Source: Arcticibacter svalbardensis MN12-7 (GTDB lineage Bacteria; Bacteroidota; Bacteroidia; Sphingobacteriales; Sphingobacteriaceae). Taken from it: DNA of 64,000 bases. The stretch lies in assembly GCF_000403135.1 (NCBI RefSeq), contig NZ_AQPN01000008.1, positions 16,549-80,548 on the forward strand, in the 5' to 3' direction. Shown here piece by piece: positions 16,770 through 26,425 of this stretch. The position numbers and the translations under genes were made by a program. The notes below the pieces were generated by a model. That model was not told the DNA's origin, did no database searches, and saw only the letters and a program-made list of their open reading frames with translations. The stretch's first letter is position 1. Every line of letters begins with the position of its first letter.

Positions 16770-18431
16770 TTAAAATGAATAGTTAACACCACCTATTACA
16801 TTCAGACCCAGTTGAGGATAATATAAAAGACGTTGATAATCATTATTCAGCATATTATTTACTCTCAGGAAAATGCCCACTTTTTCCTTATGAACATATT
16901 CAGCACCGGCACTTACATCGGCATAACCCTTTACTTTAACAATACTTGGGGTAGGTAAGTAGACCAAGGCAGATGATGCATCATTCAAAACTAGCTCACC
17001 ATCAATTGTAATTTCTTTTGTAATGGATAACCGCGCGCTGGAGGATATTTTAAATTCAGGTTTCAACCATGCTTTTTCCTGCACATCCATACTGTAATTA
17101 TTAACCATTACCTTACCTAACCAGCTGAATGCATCAGACACCTTAACATTAATCTCTCCTTCTAATCCGGTGACTTTTGCATTGTCATATATTACATCAA
17201 AGCGTTCAGGATTTAATGCATTGTTAACAAACAAAGGCATGTTATCTAATTTCTTATAAAACAGGGTGGCTTTATATCCAAATCCTGCGCCTGCATTCCC
17301 TTTAATCCCACCGTATAAATTAGCAGTTTCTTGTGTGTTTAAAATTTGCAGATTTTGATTTAAATAAGGATTCTCATTAGAGAAATTCTGTAATGTAGAT
17401 TTTATTACATCACCAGTATAACCAGCAAATAGGGTAGCAAATTCAGGAATGACAGGCATTTCTGCAGTTACAGTAGGGAAGAGGTTAAACCCTGAATTCG
17501 TACCAAATTCTTCAACCAGATTAACACCAAGGGATAATTTGTATGATTTTCCCTGCAGTTTAATATATGGATTAGCCCTAAAAATATGATTTCCAATATT
17601 TAATGAGTCTTTTGTTTGTGTAAAATCAAGTGAACTGTTAACCCCGATATTGAAATCGTTCCAAACCTTATTTACAAAACCACTTAGTGCAATAGCATTT
17701 TCCTTGGCATCAAATTTATCTGATAAAAAGTAAGCATCTGCTTTTACAGCATAGTCAAGTTCATCTTCTGATTTATAATTTTTTAACATCTCGCCCTTGA
17801 TGCTTATGGTGCTGTACCTTTGCTTTTGAGGATCACTATTAAAAGTTAAATTAGTAGATGGATCAACTCCATACAAAAAAGTAGAGAATCTGTCAAAGCC
17901 TAATTCTCCATTTAAAGTTACTTTGGGCAGAATACTTTTACCAAAAATACCTGCATTCTGACGAGAGTATTTCTGACCAGTAATATCACCTTTTTGATTC
18001 AGGTGTTTTAAAAAGAATCCAGCCTGTAATGCTTCATCCGATCCTGTATTTAAATATAGTTCAGCAAGACCTGTACTAAAGTTTCCCATTCCAAACTTGG
18101 CATAATTGTTTAAAAGGGGAGGGCGTTCACCATTTATAACTTCTTGAGCCTGTAGCTGACGGATATCACTGTTTAATTCCAATTTCTTGTCAAACATCGA
18201 ATAAGTCAATGCTCTCTTAAAAACGCTGTTACTGTTTAAATCCGGACTCCTTCTTATTTTTGCTGCATCCGCTAAAACGGGTTTGTAAGGTCTTTCAACG
18301 ACAATTTCGTCTGTTAGCGTACCTGCAGCTGGTGTTGCCTTTTTGGGATCAGTAGGATTTTGCGCATAAGAAACCGATGTTAGTAGTAGAGCACAAATTG
18401 CGAGTGTATATTTAATATTGTTCAGTTTCAT
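16770..18431 (-). CDS. TonB-receptor-like outer-membrane barrel without plug
   Basis: 553 residues. A signal peptide ends at about residue 23 (VSYAQ). A short segment with IVVERPYKPVLADAAKIRR follows and then beta-barrel strands to the C-terminus, which ends in the aromatic Val-Asn-Tyr-Ser-Phe typical of outer-membrane barrels. The strand region (LRVNNMLNNDYQRLLYYPQL) matches the last strands of TonB-dependent receptors, but I see no plug domain, so it is about 200 residues shorter than a full receptor. It sits 6 nt after the TPR gene and upstream of the ExbBD-TonB genes. Confidence 0.82.
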   Translation of the reverse strand: MKLNNIKYTLAICALLLTSVSYAQNPTDPKKATPAAGTLTDEIVVERPYKPVLADAAKIRRSPDLNSNSVFKRALTYSMFDKKLELNSDIRQLQAQEVINGERPPLLNNYAKFGMGNFSTGLAELYLNTGSDEALQAGFFLKHLNQKGDITGQKYSRQNAGIFGKSILPKVTLNGELGFDRFSTFLYGVDPSTNLTFNSDPQKQRYSTISIKGEMLKNYKSEDELDYAVKADAYFLSDKFDAKENAIALSGFVNKVWNDFNIGVNSSLDFTQTKDSLNIGNHIFRANPYIKLQGKSYKLSLGVNLVEEFGTNSGFNLFPTVTAEMPVIPEFATLFAGYTGDVIKSTLQNFSNENPYLNQNLQILNTQETANLYGGIKGNAGAGFGYKATLFYKKLDNMPLFVNNALNPERFDVIYDNAKVTGLEGEINVKVSDAFSWLGKVMVNNYSMDVQEKAWLKPEFKISSSARLSITKEITIDGELVLNDASSALVYLPTPSIVKVKGYADVSAGAEYVHKEKVGIFLRVNNMLNNDYQRLLYYPQLGLNVIGGVNYSF

Positions 18432-18437
18432 TCTAGC

Positions 18438-21400
18438 CTATTTCTTATTAATTTGTTCAAGCTTTGACTTTGCAGTAGGAAGCACATCATCATTACCTTC
18501 ATAATTATCTATAACACTTTGTAATGTAGCTTTCGCCTGAAAAGTGTCTTTAACTGCTATATAATTGTCGGCTAACAAAATGTAAGCCTTAGCAACCCAG
18601 TAGTCCTGCGATTCCATTCTTTTAACAAGGTCAAGGATACTTTTTTGAGATGCCTTGTAATCTCTCTTCAAATATTCAACATGAGCTAAAGTGTATAGGG
18701 CTTCAGCACCAGTAATGGTTGTATTCGTTGCAGCAACTCCAATTAATTCTTTGCTTGCTGTTGTAGTATCACCCTTCAATAAATAGGCCTTACCTGCATA
18801 TAAACCAGCTTTAGACTTATCATCATTTGATGAGCGATCAAATAATTTAACCAATTTTACATATTTTAAAACATCATCCGGCATATTCATATTACTGTAA
18901 GCTTCCATCAGGTTGTTTACAGCAAAGCTATAATTTGCTTTATACTCAGAAGTGGTTTCCAATTTTTTCAAATAAACAACCGCCTCATTATATTTTTTCT
19001 GTTGCAGGAAAAGCTTGGAAATGCTGATTAAGGCTCGTTCCGTATATTCACTGGTCCAATCGTTTAATATAAAGGTGTAGTCAGGAATAGCTTCTTCTGC
19101 TCTGTTTAGCTTAACCAGACTTTCAGCACGGATAAACTTAGCATGTTTCTCATATATAGCTTTCGGGAATTTATCGAAGTAAGCATTTACAGCATCAAAA
19201 GCACCCTGATAGTTTCCTCTTAAGAATAAGTTATTAGCCGCCTGGAAGGTAATGTTATCCTGTTCCGAAGTACTGAAGTTACCAATGCTGGTCGTGTTGG
19301 CATAAGTTAAGAAACCTGCAGCATCTGCCTTATCCAGATAAATATTTTTGATAGATTCCAGTGCAATCTTTGCTTCGTCAGTAGTAGAGTAGTCTTTCAC
19401 TACGCGTTGGAAGGTAGCTAAAGCTTCATCATTCTTATCCTGATTGTAATCTACCAAACCCACAGTAACTAAGGCACGGGGCACATAACTGCTTCTTGGA
19501 TACTTTTCAATCAGTGCAAGCAAGTCTGATTTAGATTTTTCATTGTCACCCTTTATAAAATAAGTATAGGCAATTTCAAATCCTGCATCATCTGCATAGT
19601 TGGAATTAGGAAACTGTTGAAGCAAGGATTCATGGGTAGCAATTTTAGCATCATTTAAATTTTGCAGACCTTGAATCATACCTCTTTGAAACAAAGCGTA
19701 ATCTTCACCCGGACTGTTCCATGCAATGATCTTATTATATTGCTGCATGGCAGCGTCGTAACTTTTAAGTACAAAATAGGAGTCTGCCAGTCTTAATGTA
19801 GCATCAACAATGGTATTCTTATCTTTATCGTCTCCTTTTAGAAAACGTTCAAAGTATGTTGCCGCTTTACTATAACCTTCAAATTGAAAAGCAGAGTAAC
19901 CTAATGCATAATTTGAATAATTATAAACATCCGTCTTTTTAGCAGCAGGCATAGCTAGAAACTTCTCGAACTGATTAACAGATTCACCATATTTCCTTAC
20001 TTCAAACATCGCTTCAGCCAGCCAGTAAGTAGCCAGGGCAGCAATTTCTTCATTTAAACCATTACTTTGAGAACGCATAAACATCGATATACTGTTTTCA
20101 AAAGCACGCTCATTATAAAACTCAAGTCCTCTAAAATAGGTCACTCTTTGATAAACGATCTGAGTCTCTTCATTCTTATTCTGAATGGTCTCTAAAATAT
20201 TTACCGCTTCTTTAAAGTTTTTGGTGGATAATAATACATCTCCCAATAAAGTCTTGGCTTCATTAATGCGTGTGCTTTTGGGATACGTTTTAATGAATTC
20301 GTGAACGGCATCCAGTGCAACGGTATGAAATTCAAGCTCCTGAGATAGTTTAGCATAATTCAACAGTCCTTCTTCCTTTAACTTAGGATCAAAATCCAAT
20401 CGGGAAGCTCTAAAAAATGCATTTCTTGCACTTTGCTTGTTTCCTGTTTTAATCAATGCATTTCCCAAAACAATCATTCCATTCTGGTAATGAACATCTG
20501 GAGATCCCATCTTTTCCAATTCCGTTATGGCCTTTTGAGGCTGATCCAGTTTAACATAGCTGTATCCTATCTGGTAGTTATCCTGATTATTCTGGGTCTT
20601 TCCTTTATCCAGATCCTGAAACTTCAGGTAGTAATTAATTGCTGTTTTATAGTCAGATCGGGCAAAATAGGTAGCTGCAACTATTCGATACATCTCAGGT
20701 TTATACTGCGCATCTATATCTGCTATTGCAGGTATGGTATAAGATAACACATCATCATACCGTTTATCAAGGAAATACAGTGCAGATATATAATACGGAT
20801 AACTTGCTTTATATTTTGTTGAGTTCTTTAATCGTTCAAACTCCCTTAAAGCAGTGGTATAATCTGCACTTAAATAGTTTAAATAGGCATAGTAATAAAT
20901 TGAAGATTCAGCATATTCGCTCTTACCATCTTTCAATTTGGCAAATAAAGGTTCCGCTTCGTTATAATTTTTAGCAACAAAGTAAGAATAACCCAGTTTG
21001 AAACGATATTCATCACTTTCTTTACCAGTCAGGTTTCCTGCTTCAGTTTTCTTAAACCACTCAATGGCCTTATCATAATTCTTTTTATCAAAATACGATT
21101 TACCAATTTGAAAGTAGGCTGATTTAGTATTTGCACTGGAAGGGTTTTCTTTTATAAAAGAAAGAAAAAGACTCTCTGCGTTATCATTGCCAAGTTCTAA
21201 TGCACAAACGGCCTGGTAAAATTGAGCATTTTCCTTTAATAGTGAAATCTGCTTGTTTTCAGTTAGTGCCTGAGATGAAGGGGCAATTCTTGATTGTTCT
21301 ACACGGCTGAATTGCTCACTTGCAGCAACGTATTTTCTCTTTTCAAAAAGTTCTATGCCACTTTTGTAGGCTTGGTTAATGCTGAACCATTCTGTTTGCT

Positions 21401-21461
21401 GGGCCTGAACCAATTGGAATAAGCATACAAATGATGTAGCAAGTATATATTTTTTAAGCAT
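18438..21461 (-). CDS. Large periplasmic tetratricopeptide-repeat protein
   Basis: 1007 residues. A signal peptide ends near residue 20 (QLVQAQ). The rest is a superhelix of many TPR units, recognisable by Ala-x-x-x-Phe/Tyr patterns such as KSYFDKKNYDKAIEWFKKTE and GLVDYNQDKNDEALATFQRV. It is the first gene of the operon that continues into the barrel, HU-SPOR, exbB, exbD, tonB and folC genes. A scaffold role at the outer membrane, like YbgF/BamD-type TPR proteins, is plausible. No consensus promoter was found directly upstream. Confidence 0.88.
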   Translation of the reverse strand: MLKKYILATSFVCLFQLVQAQQTEWFSINQAYKSGIELFEKRKYVAASEQFSRVEQSRIAPSSQALTENKQISLLKENAQFYQAVCALELGNDNAESLFLSFIKENPSSANTKSAYFQIGKSYFDKKNYDKAIEWFKKTEAGNLTGKESDEYRFKLGYSYFVAKNYNEAEPLFAKLKDGKSEYAESSIYYYAYLNYLSADYTTALREFERLKNSTKYKASYPYYISALYFLDKRYDDVLSYTIPAIADIDAQYKPEMYRIVAATYFARSDYKTAINYYLKFQDLDKGKTQNNQDNYQIGYSYVKLDQPQKAITELEKMGSPDVHYQNGMIVLGNALIKTGNKQSARNAFFRASRLDFDPKLKEEGLLNYAKLSQELEFHTVALDAVHEFIKTYPKSTRINEAKTLLGDVLLSTKNFKEAVNILETIQNKNEETQIVYQRVTYFRGLEFYNERAFENSISMFMRSQSNGLNEEIAALATYWLAEAMFEVRKYGESVNQFEKFLAMPAAKKTDVYNYSNYALGYSAFQFEGYSKAATYFERFLKGDDKDKNTIVDATLRLADSYFVLKSYDAAMQQYNKIIAWNSPGEDYALFQRGMIQGLQNLNDAKIATHESLLQQFPNSNYADDAGFEIAYTYFIKGDNEKSKSDLLALIEKYPRSSYVPRALVTVGLVDYNQDKNDEALATFQRVVKDYSTTDEAKIALESIKNIYLDKADAAGFLTYANTTSIGNFSTSEQDNITFQAANNLFLRGNYQGAFDAVNAYFDKFPKAIYEKHAKFIRAESLVKLNRAEEAIPDYTFILNDWTSEYTERALISISKLFLQQKKYNEAVVYLKKLETTSEYKANYSFAVNNLMEAYSNMNMPDDVLKYVKLVKLFDRSSNDDKSKAGLYAGKAYLLKGDTTTASKELIGVAATNTTITGAEALYTLAHVEYLKRDYKASQKSILDLVKRMESQDYWVAKAYILLADNYIAVKDTFQAKATLQSVIDNYEGNDDVLPTAKSKLEQINKK

Positions 21462-21625
21462 GTCTGATTATAAATCGCTAAATAACATTAATAGAACACA
21501 ATGCACACAATGGATGCTAACAAATGTGGAAACCTGCCAAAATTAACGTTTCAGCATTGAAAACTAGTATGTATTTGAGAAAAGTATTTTCTCGTAATTA
21601 TTGAAATTTAATTAACTGATTCATT

Positions 21626-22564
21626 TTAAGGTTTTTGACCTGCTAATAAATATAACACAGCCATCCTGATTGCAACCCCATTTTCTACCTGATCCAGAAT
21701 AATAGATTGTTTACTATCCGCTACGTCACTCGTTATTTCCACACCACGGTTAATTGGACCAGGGTGCATAATAAGAATTTCTTTATCTAAAGAATCAAGA
21801 ATTTGCTTATTCAGACCATACATCATCGTATATTCCCTAAGCGAAGGGAAATACTTAATGTCTTGCCTTTCCAATTGGATGCGAAGCATATTTGCTACAT
21901 CGCACCAGTTTAAAGCTTTCAGTAAGTCGAACTCTACTTTGACACCCAAACTGCCAATATATTTAGGAATCAGGGTAGTTGGTCCGCATACCATCACTTC
22001 CGCACCTAATTTCTGAAGGCACAGTATATTAGATAAAGCAACCCTGGAATGTAAAATATCACCAATTATAGCAATTTTCTTTCCTGCAACATCACCATAT
22101 TTTTCCCTGATAGAAAAAGCATCCAATAATGCCTGAGTAGGATGTTCATGTGCTCCATCTCCAGCATTTACAATCTGAGCGTTTACTTTTCTACTTAAAA
22201 AGATCCCGGCTCCAGGGTAGGGGTGACGGATGACTATCATATCCACTTTCATCGCCAGTATATTGTTGACTGTATCAATTAAGGTTTCACCCTTACTCAC
22301 AGACGAAGAGGAAGCAGCGAAATTAATAGTATCTGCCGATAGCCTTTTCTGTGCCAGTTCAAAAGATAGTCTGGTTCTCGTTGAATTTTCAAAGAAAACA
22401 TTGGCTATAGTTACATCGCGAAGAGATGGAACTTTTTTAATAGGCCGGTTTAAAACATCTTTAAAAGTATCAGCAGTTTCAAAAATTAGTTGAATATCCC
22501 GTTCATTCAGATCTTTAATTCCTAAAAGATGTTTTGTACTTAGGCCCTTGCTGTAGTCTGACAT
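21626..22564 (-). CDS. pyrB: Aspartate carbamoyltransferase catalytic chain
   Basis: 312 residues with the carbamoyl-phosphate-binding motif Ser-Thr-Arg-Thr-Arg at 61-65 and the HPGPINRG motif near residue 265. It condenses carbamoyl phosphate with aspartate in pyrimidine synthesis. It follows pyrR by 47 nt and shows no pyrI regulatory chain nearby, so it probably works as a catalytic trimer. Confidence 0.97.
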   Translation of the reverse strand: MSDYSKGLSTKHLLGIKDLNERDIQLIFETADTFKDVLNRPIKKVPSLRDVTIANVFFENSTRTRLSFELAQKRLSADTINFAASSSSVSKGETLIDTVNNILAMKVDMIVIRHPYPGAGIFLSRKVNAQIVNAGDGAHEHPTQALLDAFSIREKYGDVAGKKIAIIGDILHSRVALSNILCLQKLGAEVMVCGPTTLIPKYIGSLGVKVEFDLLKALNWCDVANMLRIQLERQDIKYFPSLREYTMMYGLNKQILDSLDKEILIMHPGPINRGVEITSDVADSKQSIILDQVENGVAIRMAVLYLLAGQKP

Positions 22565-22611
22565 GAATATGTAGCGTTTGTAAACTGAAATTAATGTTTA
22601 AAATAAATTAT

Positions 22612-23157
22612 TTAATCTTTTTCTGACAATAGAATCACTTTATCTTCCTGATCTGTTTCTTTCCAGGAAACAAGTACTTTTTGCGAATTGATCGAATCTA
22701 CCTGGATCCCGATGTAGTCAGGTTCAATGGGAAGGTGTCTCGAAAATCGTCTGTCTACTAATACCAATAATTCTACTTTTTGAGGACGTCCAAAAGCAAG
22801 CATTGCATCCATTGCAGATCGAATAGTACGGCCTGTCCACAATACATCGTCTACTAAAATAACTTTTTTACCCTCGATAATAAAGTCAATTTTTGTGGTA
22901 TTAGGAACTAATGGAGATTCCCGTCGTCTAAAGTCATCCCTGAAAAAGGTAATATCCAGATTTCCATTCAAGATTTTAGCATCCGGTAAAATTTGCTGTA
23001 GTTCGTAAGCTATTCTGTTGGCCAGATATATTCCTCTGGGTTGGATGCCCAGGATCACTGAATTAGAAAAATCATCATGATTCTCAATCAGCTGATGACA
23101 CAGCCTCATTATAGTAATCTGAAATTTTTGACCGTCAAGCAGAGTTAAGTTTTGCAT
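22612..23157 (-). CDS. pyrR: PyrR bifunctional pyrimidine regulator / uracil phosphoribosyltransferase
   Basis: 181 residues, the usual PyrR length. The phosphoribosyl-diphosphate-binding motif is at 99-112 (VILVDDVLWTGRT). In Bacillus PyrR binds pyr mRNA leaders to cause attenuation, and it also converts uracil to UMP. Here the leader before pyrR is only about 10 nt and the pyrR-pyrB gap holds no hairpin, so leader attenuation of this operon is not evident and the enzymatic role may dominate. Confidence 0.93.
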   Translation of the reverse strand: MQNLTLLDGQKFQITIMRLCHQLIENHDDFSNSVILGIQPRGIYLANRIAYELQQILPDAKILNGNLDITFFRDDFRRRESPLVPNTTKIDFIIEGKKVILVDDVLWTGRTIRSAMDAMLAFGRPQKVELLVLVDRRFSRHLPIEPDYIGIQVDSINSQKVLVSWKETDQEDKVILLSEKD

Positions 23158-23170
23158 TTTATGGTTTGGG

Positions 23171-23178
23171 CAAAATTA
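23171..23178 (-). promoter_or_regulatory. -7 box of pyrR-pyrB
   Basis: TAATTTTG on the minus strand, an exact TAnnTTTG match, 13 nt before the pyrR ATG and just downstream of the rpsA terminator. No -33 TTTG at the right spacing. Confidence 0.5.
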
Positions 23179-23194
23179 TAAAAAATAAATCATT

Positions 23195-23237
23195 TTAATA
23201 AAAAAAGCCCTGCCGTATTTAATTACGGCAGGGCTTT
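23195..23237 (-). terminator. Intrinsic terminator of rpsA
   Basis: A 14-bp perfect GC-rich stem (23204-23217 with 23224-23237), 6-nt loop and a T run on the minus strand, 19 nt after the rpsA stop. Confidence 0.92.
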
Positions 23238-23256
23238 ATCTTAATAAAGAAAAAAT

Positions 23257-25371
23257 TTATTTAGCTTCTTCTTCAGTTGTATCATCTGCAGCAGGCTCAA
23301 CACTTGCAGCAGGCTCAACAGGAGCAGCAGTTTCTGCTTTTGTAAGAGCTTCAGTTTCATCTGCAGCTGGTTCAACAGCAGCAACTTCAACCGGAGCAAC
23401 AACAGGCTCAGCAACCGCAGCTGGTTCAGCAGCAGTCTTTGATTTGCGGGCCTGACTTTCAGCACCTTCCATCTGTTGTTTCAATTGTGCTAATACACTA
23501 AGATCTCCTAATGTAGATTTCTCAACTGAATCTTTCACCTTCTTTACTGCATTGACAGTTGCTTTCTGATCATTTTTCTTTTGAGTAACCTCAGCAGATC
23601 TTGCATCAGAACGTGCATCTTCCCAAATACGTGAATGAGATACTACGATACGTTTAGAATCCTTACTAAATTCAATGATTTTGAATTCAGCAGTTTCCTC
23701 TGCCTTAAGCGCTTTTCCATCTTCTTTGATCGAATGTTTGCTTGGAGAGAATCCTTCAACACCATAAGGTAAAGCAATGATAGCTCCTTTTTCAGTAACC
23801 TTTAATACAGTACCTTCATGTATAGAATCTACAGTAAAGATAGTCTCAAAAGTATCCCAAGGATTTTCTTCTAATTGCTTATGACCAAGGCTTAATTTAC
23901 GATTATCCTCATCTAATTCAAGAACAACAACATTTAAAACTTCGCCTACCTTAGTAAACTCATTTGGATGGTTGATCTTCTTAGACCATGATAGGTCAGA
24001 GATGTGAATTAAACCGTCGATACCTTCCTCGATTTCAACAAATACACCAAAGTTAGTCATGTTCTTAACTATAGCAGTATGCTTGCTTCCGATAGGATAT
24101 CTGGCAGCAATATTCTGCCAAGGATCTGGTGTCAATTGTTTGATACCCAGGCTCATTTTACGCTCGTCGCGATCCAATGTTAATACCTGTGCTTCAACTT
24201 CATCGCCTACCTTTAGGAATTCCTGAGGATTGCGTAAGTTTTGAGACCATGACATTTCTGATACGTGGATTAATCCTTCTACACCTGGAGTGATTTCAAG
24301 GAAAGCACCGTAATCAGCAACAGTAACAATTTTACCCTTAACTCTTGAACCAATTTCAATGGTAGTATCCAAAGATGCCCATGGATGAGGAGTAAGTTGT
24401 TTTAAACCTAATGCGATACGTTTCTTCTCATCATCAAAGTCAAGTACAACCACATTGATCTTCTGATCAAGCGCTAATACTTCTTTTGGATGCTCGATAC
24501 GACCCCAAGAAATATCTGTAATGTGCAATAAACCGTCAACTCCACCAAGATCAATAAACACACCGAAATCAGTGATGTTCTTAACAGTTCCTTCAAGAAC
24601 CTGTCCTTTTTCTAGTTTAGCAACAATCTCTGTTTTTTGATTCTCAAGGTCATCTTCAATAAGAACCTTATGTGAAACAACCACGTTTTTAAACTCATGA
24701 TTGATTTTAACCACCTTGAATTCCATTGTTTTGCCCACGTAGATATCGTAATCACGGATTGGTTTAATATCAATCTGTGATCCTGGAAGGAATGCTTCAA
24801 CTCCCATGATATCCACAATAAGACCACCTTTTGTACGACTCTTAACGTAACCGTTAATGATTGTGTCATTTTCCAAAGCTTCATTGATAAGCTCCCATGA
24901 TCTCTGAGTCTTAGCACGTTTACGTGAAAGAACCAATTGACCGTTAGCATCTTCCTGTGATTCTACAAATACGTCTACTGAATCACCTACCTTCAAATCC
25001 GGTGTATCGCGGAATTCTGATAAGGATACCATTCCATCAGATTTGAATCCAATGTTTAATACAACGTCTTTGTTGTTAATTGATACAACAATACCTGCGA
25101 TGATCTCACCCTTGCTGATCGAATTAAATGTTCCGGCATACATGTCTTCCAGTCTGGTGCGTTCTTCATCGCTGTAGTTACCAAAACCTTTTTCATCTGC
25201 ATCCCAGTCGAAATCGCCGGTTGGCGTAATTAGTGTTTTAGACTTAATGTCTTCAATTGACAAAGAATCAGCCTCTGATTCAATGCTTTCTTTAACCGTG
25301 TTGGTTTCTTCTTCATGGAGTTCCGCTGTTTTAGCTTCTAGCTCCTTTTCTGCTTCTTGTTTTTTGGCCAT
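23257..25371 (-). CDS. rpsA: 30S ribosomal protein S1
   Basis: 704 residues with six S1 (OB-fold) RNA-binding domains from about residue 65 to 600. The clearest are GTVKNITDFGVFIDLGGVDG, GKIVTVADYGAFLE and AIVKNMTNFGVFVEIEEG, each followed by a G-L-I/L-H-I/V-S/T motif. It is longer than the 557-residue E. coli protein because of an acidic N-terminal extension and an Ala/Glu/Val/Pro-rich tail from about 640. S1 binds mRNA on the ribosome. The gene has a promoter and an unusual AAGGAG ribosome-binding site (25385-25390), worth noting in a phylum that mostly ignores them. Confidence 0.97.
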   Translation of the reverse strand: MAKKQEAEKELEAKTAELHEEETNTVKESIESEADSLSIEDIKSKTLITPTGDFDWDADEKGFGNYSDEERTRLEDMYAGTFNSISKGEIIAGIVVSINNKDVVLNIGFKSDGMVSLSEFRDTPDLKVGDSVDVFVESQEDANGQLVLSRKRAKTQRSWELINEALENDTIINGYVKSRTKGGLIVDIMGVEAFLPGSQIDIKPIRDYDIYVGKTMEFKVVKINHEFKNVVVSHKVLIEDDLENQKTEIVAKLEKGQVLEGTVKNITDFGVFIDLGGVDGLLHITDISWGRIEHPKEVLALDQKINVVVLDFDDEKKRIALGLKQLTPHPWASLDTTIEIGSRVKGKIVTVADYGAFLEITPGVEGLIHVSEMSWSQNLRNPQEFLKVGDEVEAQVLTLDRDERKMSLGIKQLTPDPWQNIAARYPIGSKHTAIVKNMTNFGVFVEIEEGIDGLIHISDLSWSKKINHPNEFTKVGEVLNVVVLELDEDNRKLSLGHKQLEENPWDTFETIFTVDSIHEGTVLKVTEKGAIIALPYGVEGFSPSKHSIKEDGKALKAEETAEFKIIEFSKDSKRIVVSHSRIWEDARSDARSAEVTQKKNDQKATVNAVKKVKDSVEKSTLGDLSVLAQLKQQMEGAESQARKSKTAAEPAAVAEPVVAPVEVAAVEPAADETEALTKAETAAPVEPAASVEPAADDTTEEEAK

Positions 25372-25411
25372 TAATTAATTTATCTCCTTTTTCCCGAATT
25401 AATCGGAATGG

Positions 25412-25442
25412 CAAAGGTATAAAATTGATATTTAATACTAAA
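25412..25442 (-). promoter_or_regulatory. Promoter of rpsA
   Basis: On the minus strand TTTA (25439-25442), 19 nt, then TACCTTTG (25412-25419). The -7 box is exact and the -33 has one mismatch. The predicted leader is about 36 nt and contains the AAGGAG site. Confidence 0.65.
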
Positions 25443-25540
25443 GTTTATTTTGCTGATTTTTAGATACTTCATTCTTGTTATTAAATAGCAAACAATGCAT
25501 GCAACTTGCTGTTGATTTTTTATATCAAATGTCTGCCAAA

Positions 25541-25747
25541 ATGGATAATAATAACAACCCCGAAAATAAAATAAAAGAAAATAACCCTTCAGAAGCTAAT
25601 ACTGAAGCTAAATCAACTGAAAAACATGAGGATGACTCTTTTAAGTCTTCAAATAAAGAACATCGTTTAGGTTGGGAACAACCTTTAGATGAGCAACAAA
25701 TCAACGAGGACAATAAACAAACTCCTGATGACAAGTCGCCTGATTAA
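25541..25747 (+). CDS. Small acidic hydrophilic protein, hypothetical
   Basis: 68 residues from ATG 25541 (MDNNNNPENKIKENNPSEAN), highly charged and rich in Asn, Glu, Lys and Asp, with one Gly-Trp-Glu near the middle. No signal peptide or membrane helix; it looks intrinsically disordered. Starts at 25475 or 25532 are possible, but they add a non-matching hydrophobic stretch. Its stop overlaps the stop of convergent cmk by 4 bp. No family is recognised, and it could be a chance frame. Confidence 0.45.
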   Translation: MDNNNNPENKIKENNPSEANTEAKSTEKHEDDSFKSSNKEHRLGWEQPLDEQQINEDNKQTPDDKSPD

Positions 25748-26421
25748 TTAGCAATATGTTGCTCCACTCTATCTAATACAAATTGAAGCTGTTCTTCTTC
25801 ATTTAGTTCTGTATTGTCTAAAATAATAGCATCGTGAGCACGGGTAAGCGGACTTTCCAGTCTGGTTGTGTCGATAAAGTCACGGTGTGCAATGTTTTCA
25901 AATACCTCTTCCAGCGTTATATCTTCCCCTTTTTCCATCAATTCTTTATATCGACGCTCAGCCCTTATTTTAGGATCGGCTGTCATGAAAATCTTGATTG
26001 GGGCATCAGGAAATACAATGGTACCAATATCGCGTCCATCCATCACGATATTTTTCGATCTGCCCATCCTTTGCTGTTGTTTCACAAGCTCTTTTCTAAC
26101 CGCTTTTATGGTGCTTACTTCACTTACCATCTGGGAAACATCCATTTTCCGTATTTCATCCGACACTTCCTCATCATTTAGGATGATATGCGTTTGATAA
26201 TCGCGTGAGTGAAAATTTAAATGAATATTCTTAAGCGATTCCTTGATTTGATTTTCATCAGCTAAATCAATATGATTCCTTTTTAAATACAATGTTACCG
26301 CCCTATACATGGCACCTGTATCAATATATATGTAATGAAGCTTTTTGGCCAGGGCTTTTGCCAGTGTACTTTTGCCACAAGACGAGTATCCATCAATAGC
26401 AATTACAATATTATCAGTCAT
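25744..26421 (-). CDS. cmk: Cytidylate kinase
   Basis: 225 residues with the P-loop GYSSCGKST at about 12-20 and the Cmk-specific Asp-Gly-Arg-Asp-Ile-Gly (MDGRDIGTIVFP). It phosphorylates CMP and dCMP with ATP in the cytoplasm. The ATG lies exactly 4 nt after a TAnnTTTG box, the same distance as in the two tRNA genes, so the mRNA may have almost no leader. Confidence 0.97.
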   Translation of the reverse strand: MTDNIVIAIDGYSSCGKSTLAKALAKKLHYIYIDTGAMYRAVTLYLKRNHIDLADENQIKESLKNIHLNFHSRDYQTHIILNDEEVSDEIRKMDVSQMVSEVSTIKAVRKELVKQQQRMGRSKNIVMDGRDIGTIVFPDAPIKIFMTADPKIRAERRYKELMEKGEDITLEEVFENIAHRDFIDTTRLESPLTRAHDAIILDNTELNEEEQLQFVLDRVEQHIAN

Positions 26422-26425
26422 ACCG

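Noticed and set aside
23241..23465. Leu/Lys-rich frame on the minus strand within the end of rpsA
   Set aside because: It is a frame-shifted reading of the repetitive GCA/GAA/GTT codons of the rpsA tail; its composition (almost only Leu, Lys, Gln, Val) is an artefact of that repeat.
24612..24950. 112-codon second frame inside rpsA
   Set aside because: It lies fully within a well-supported S1 domain region on the same strand in another frame and lacks coding character.
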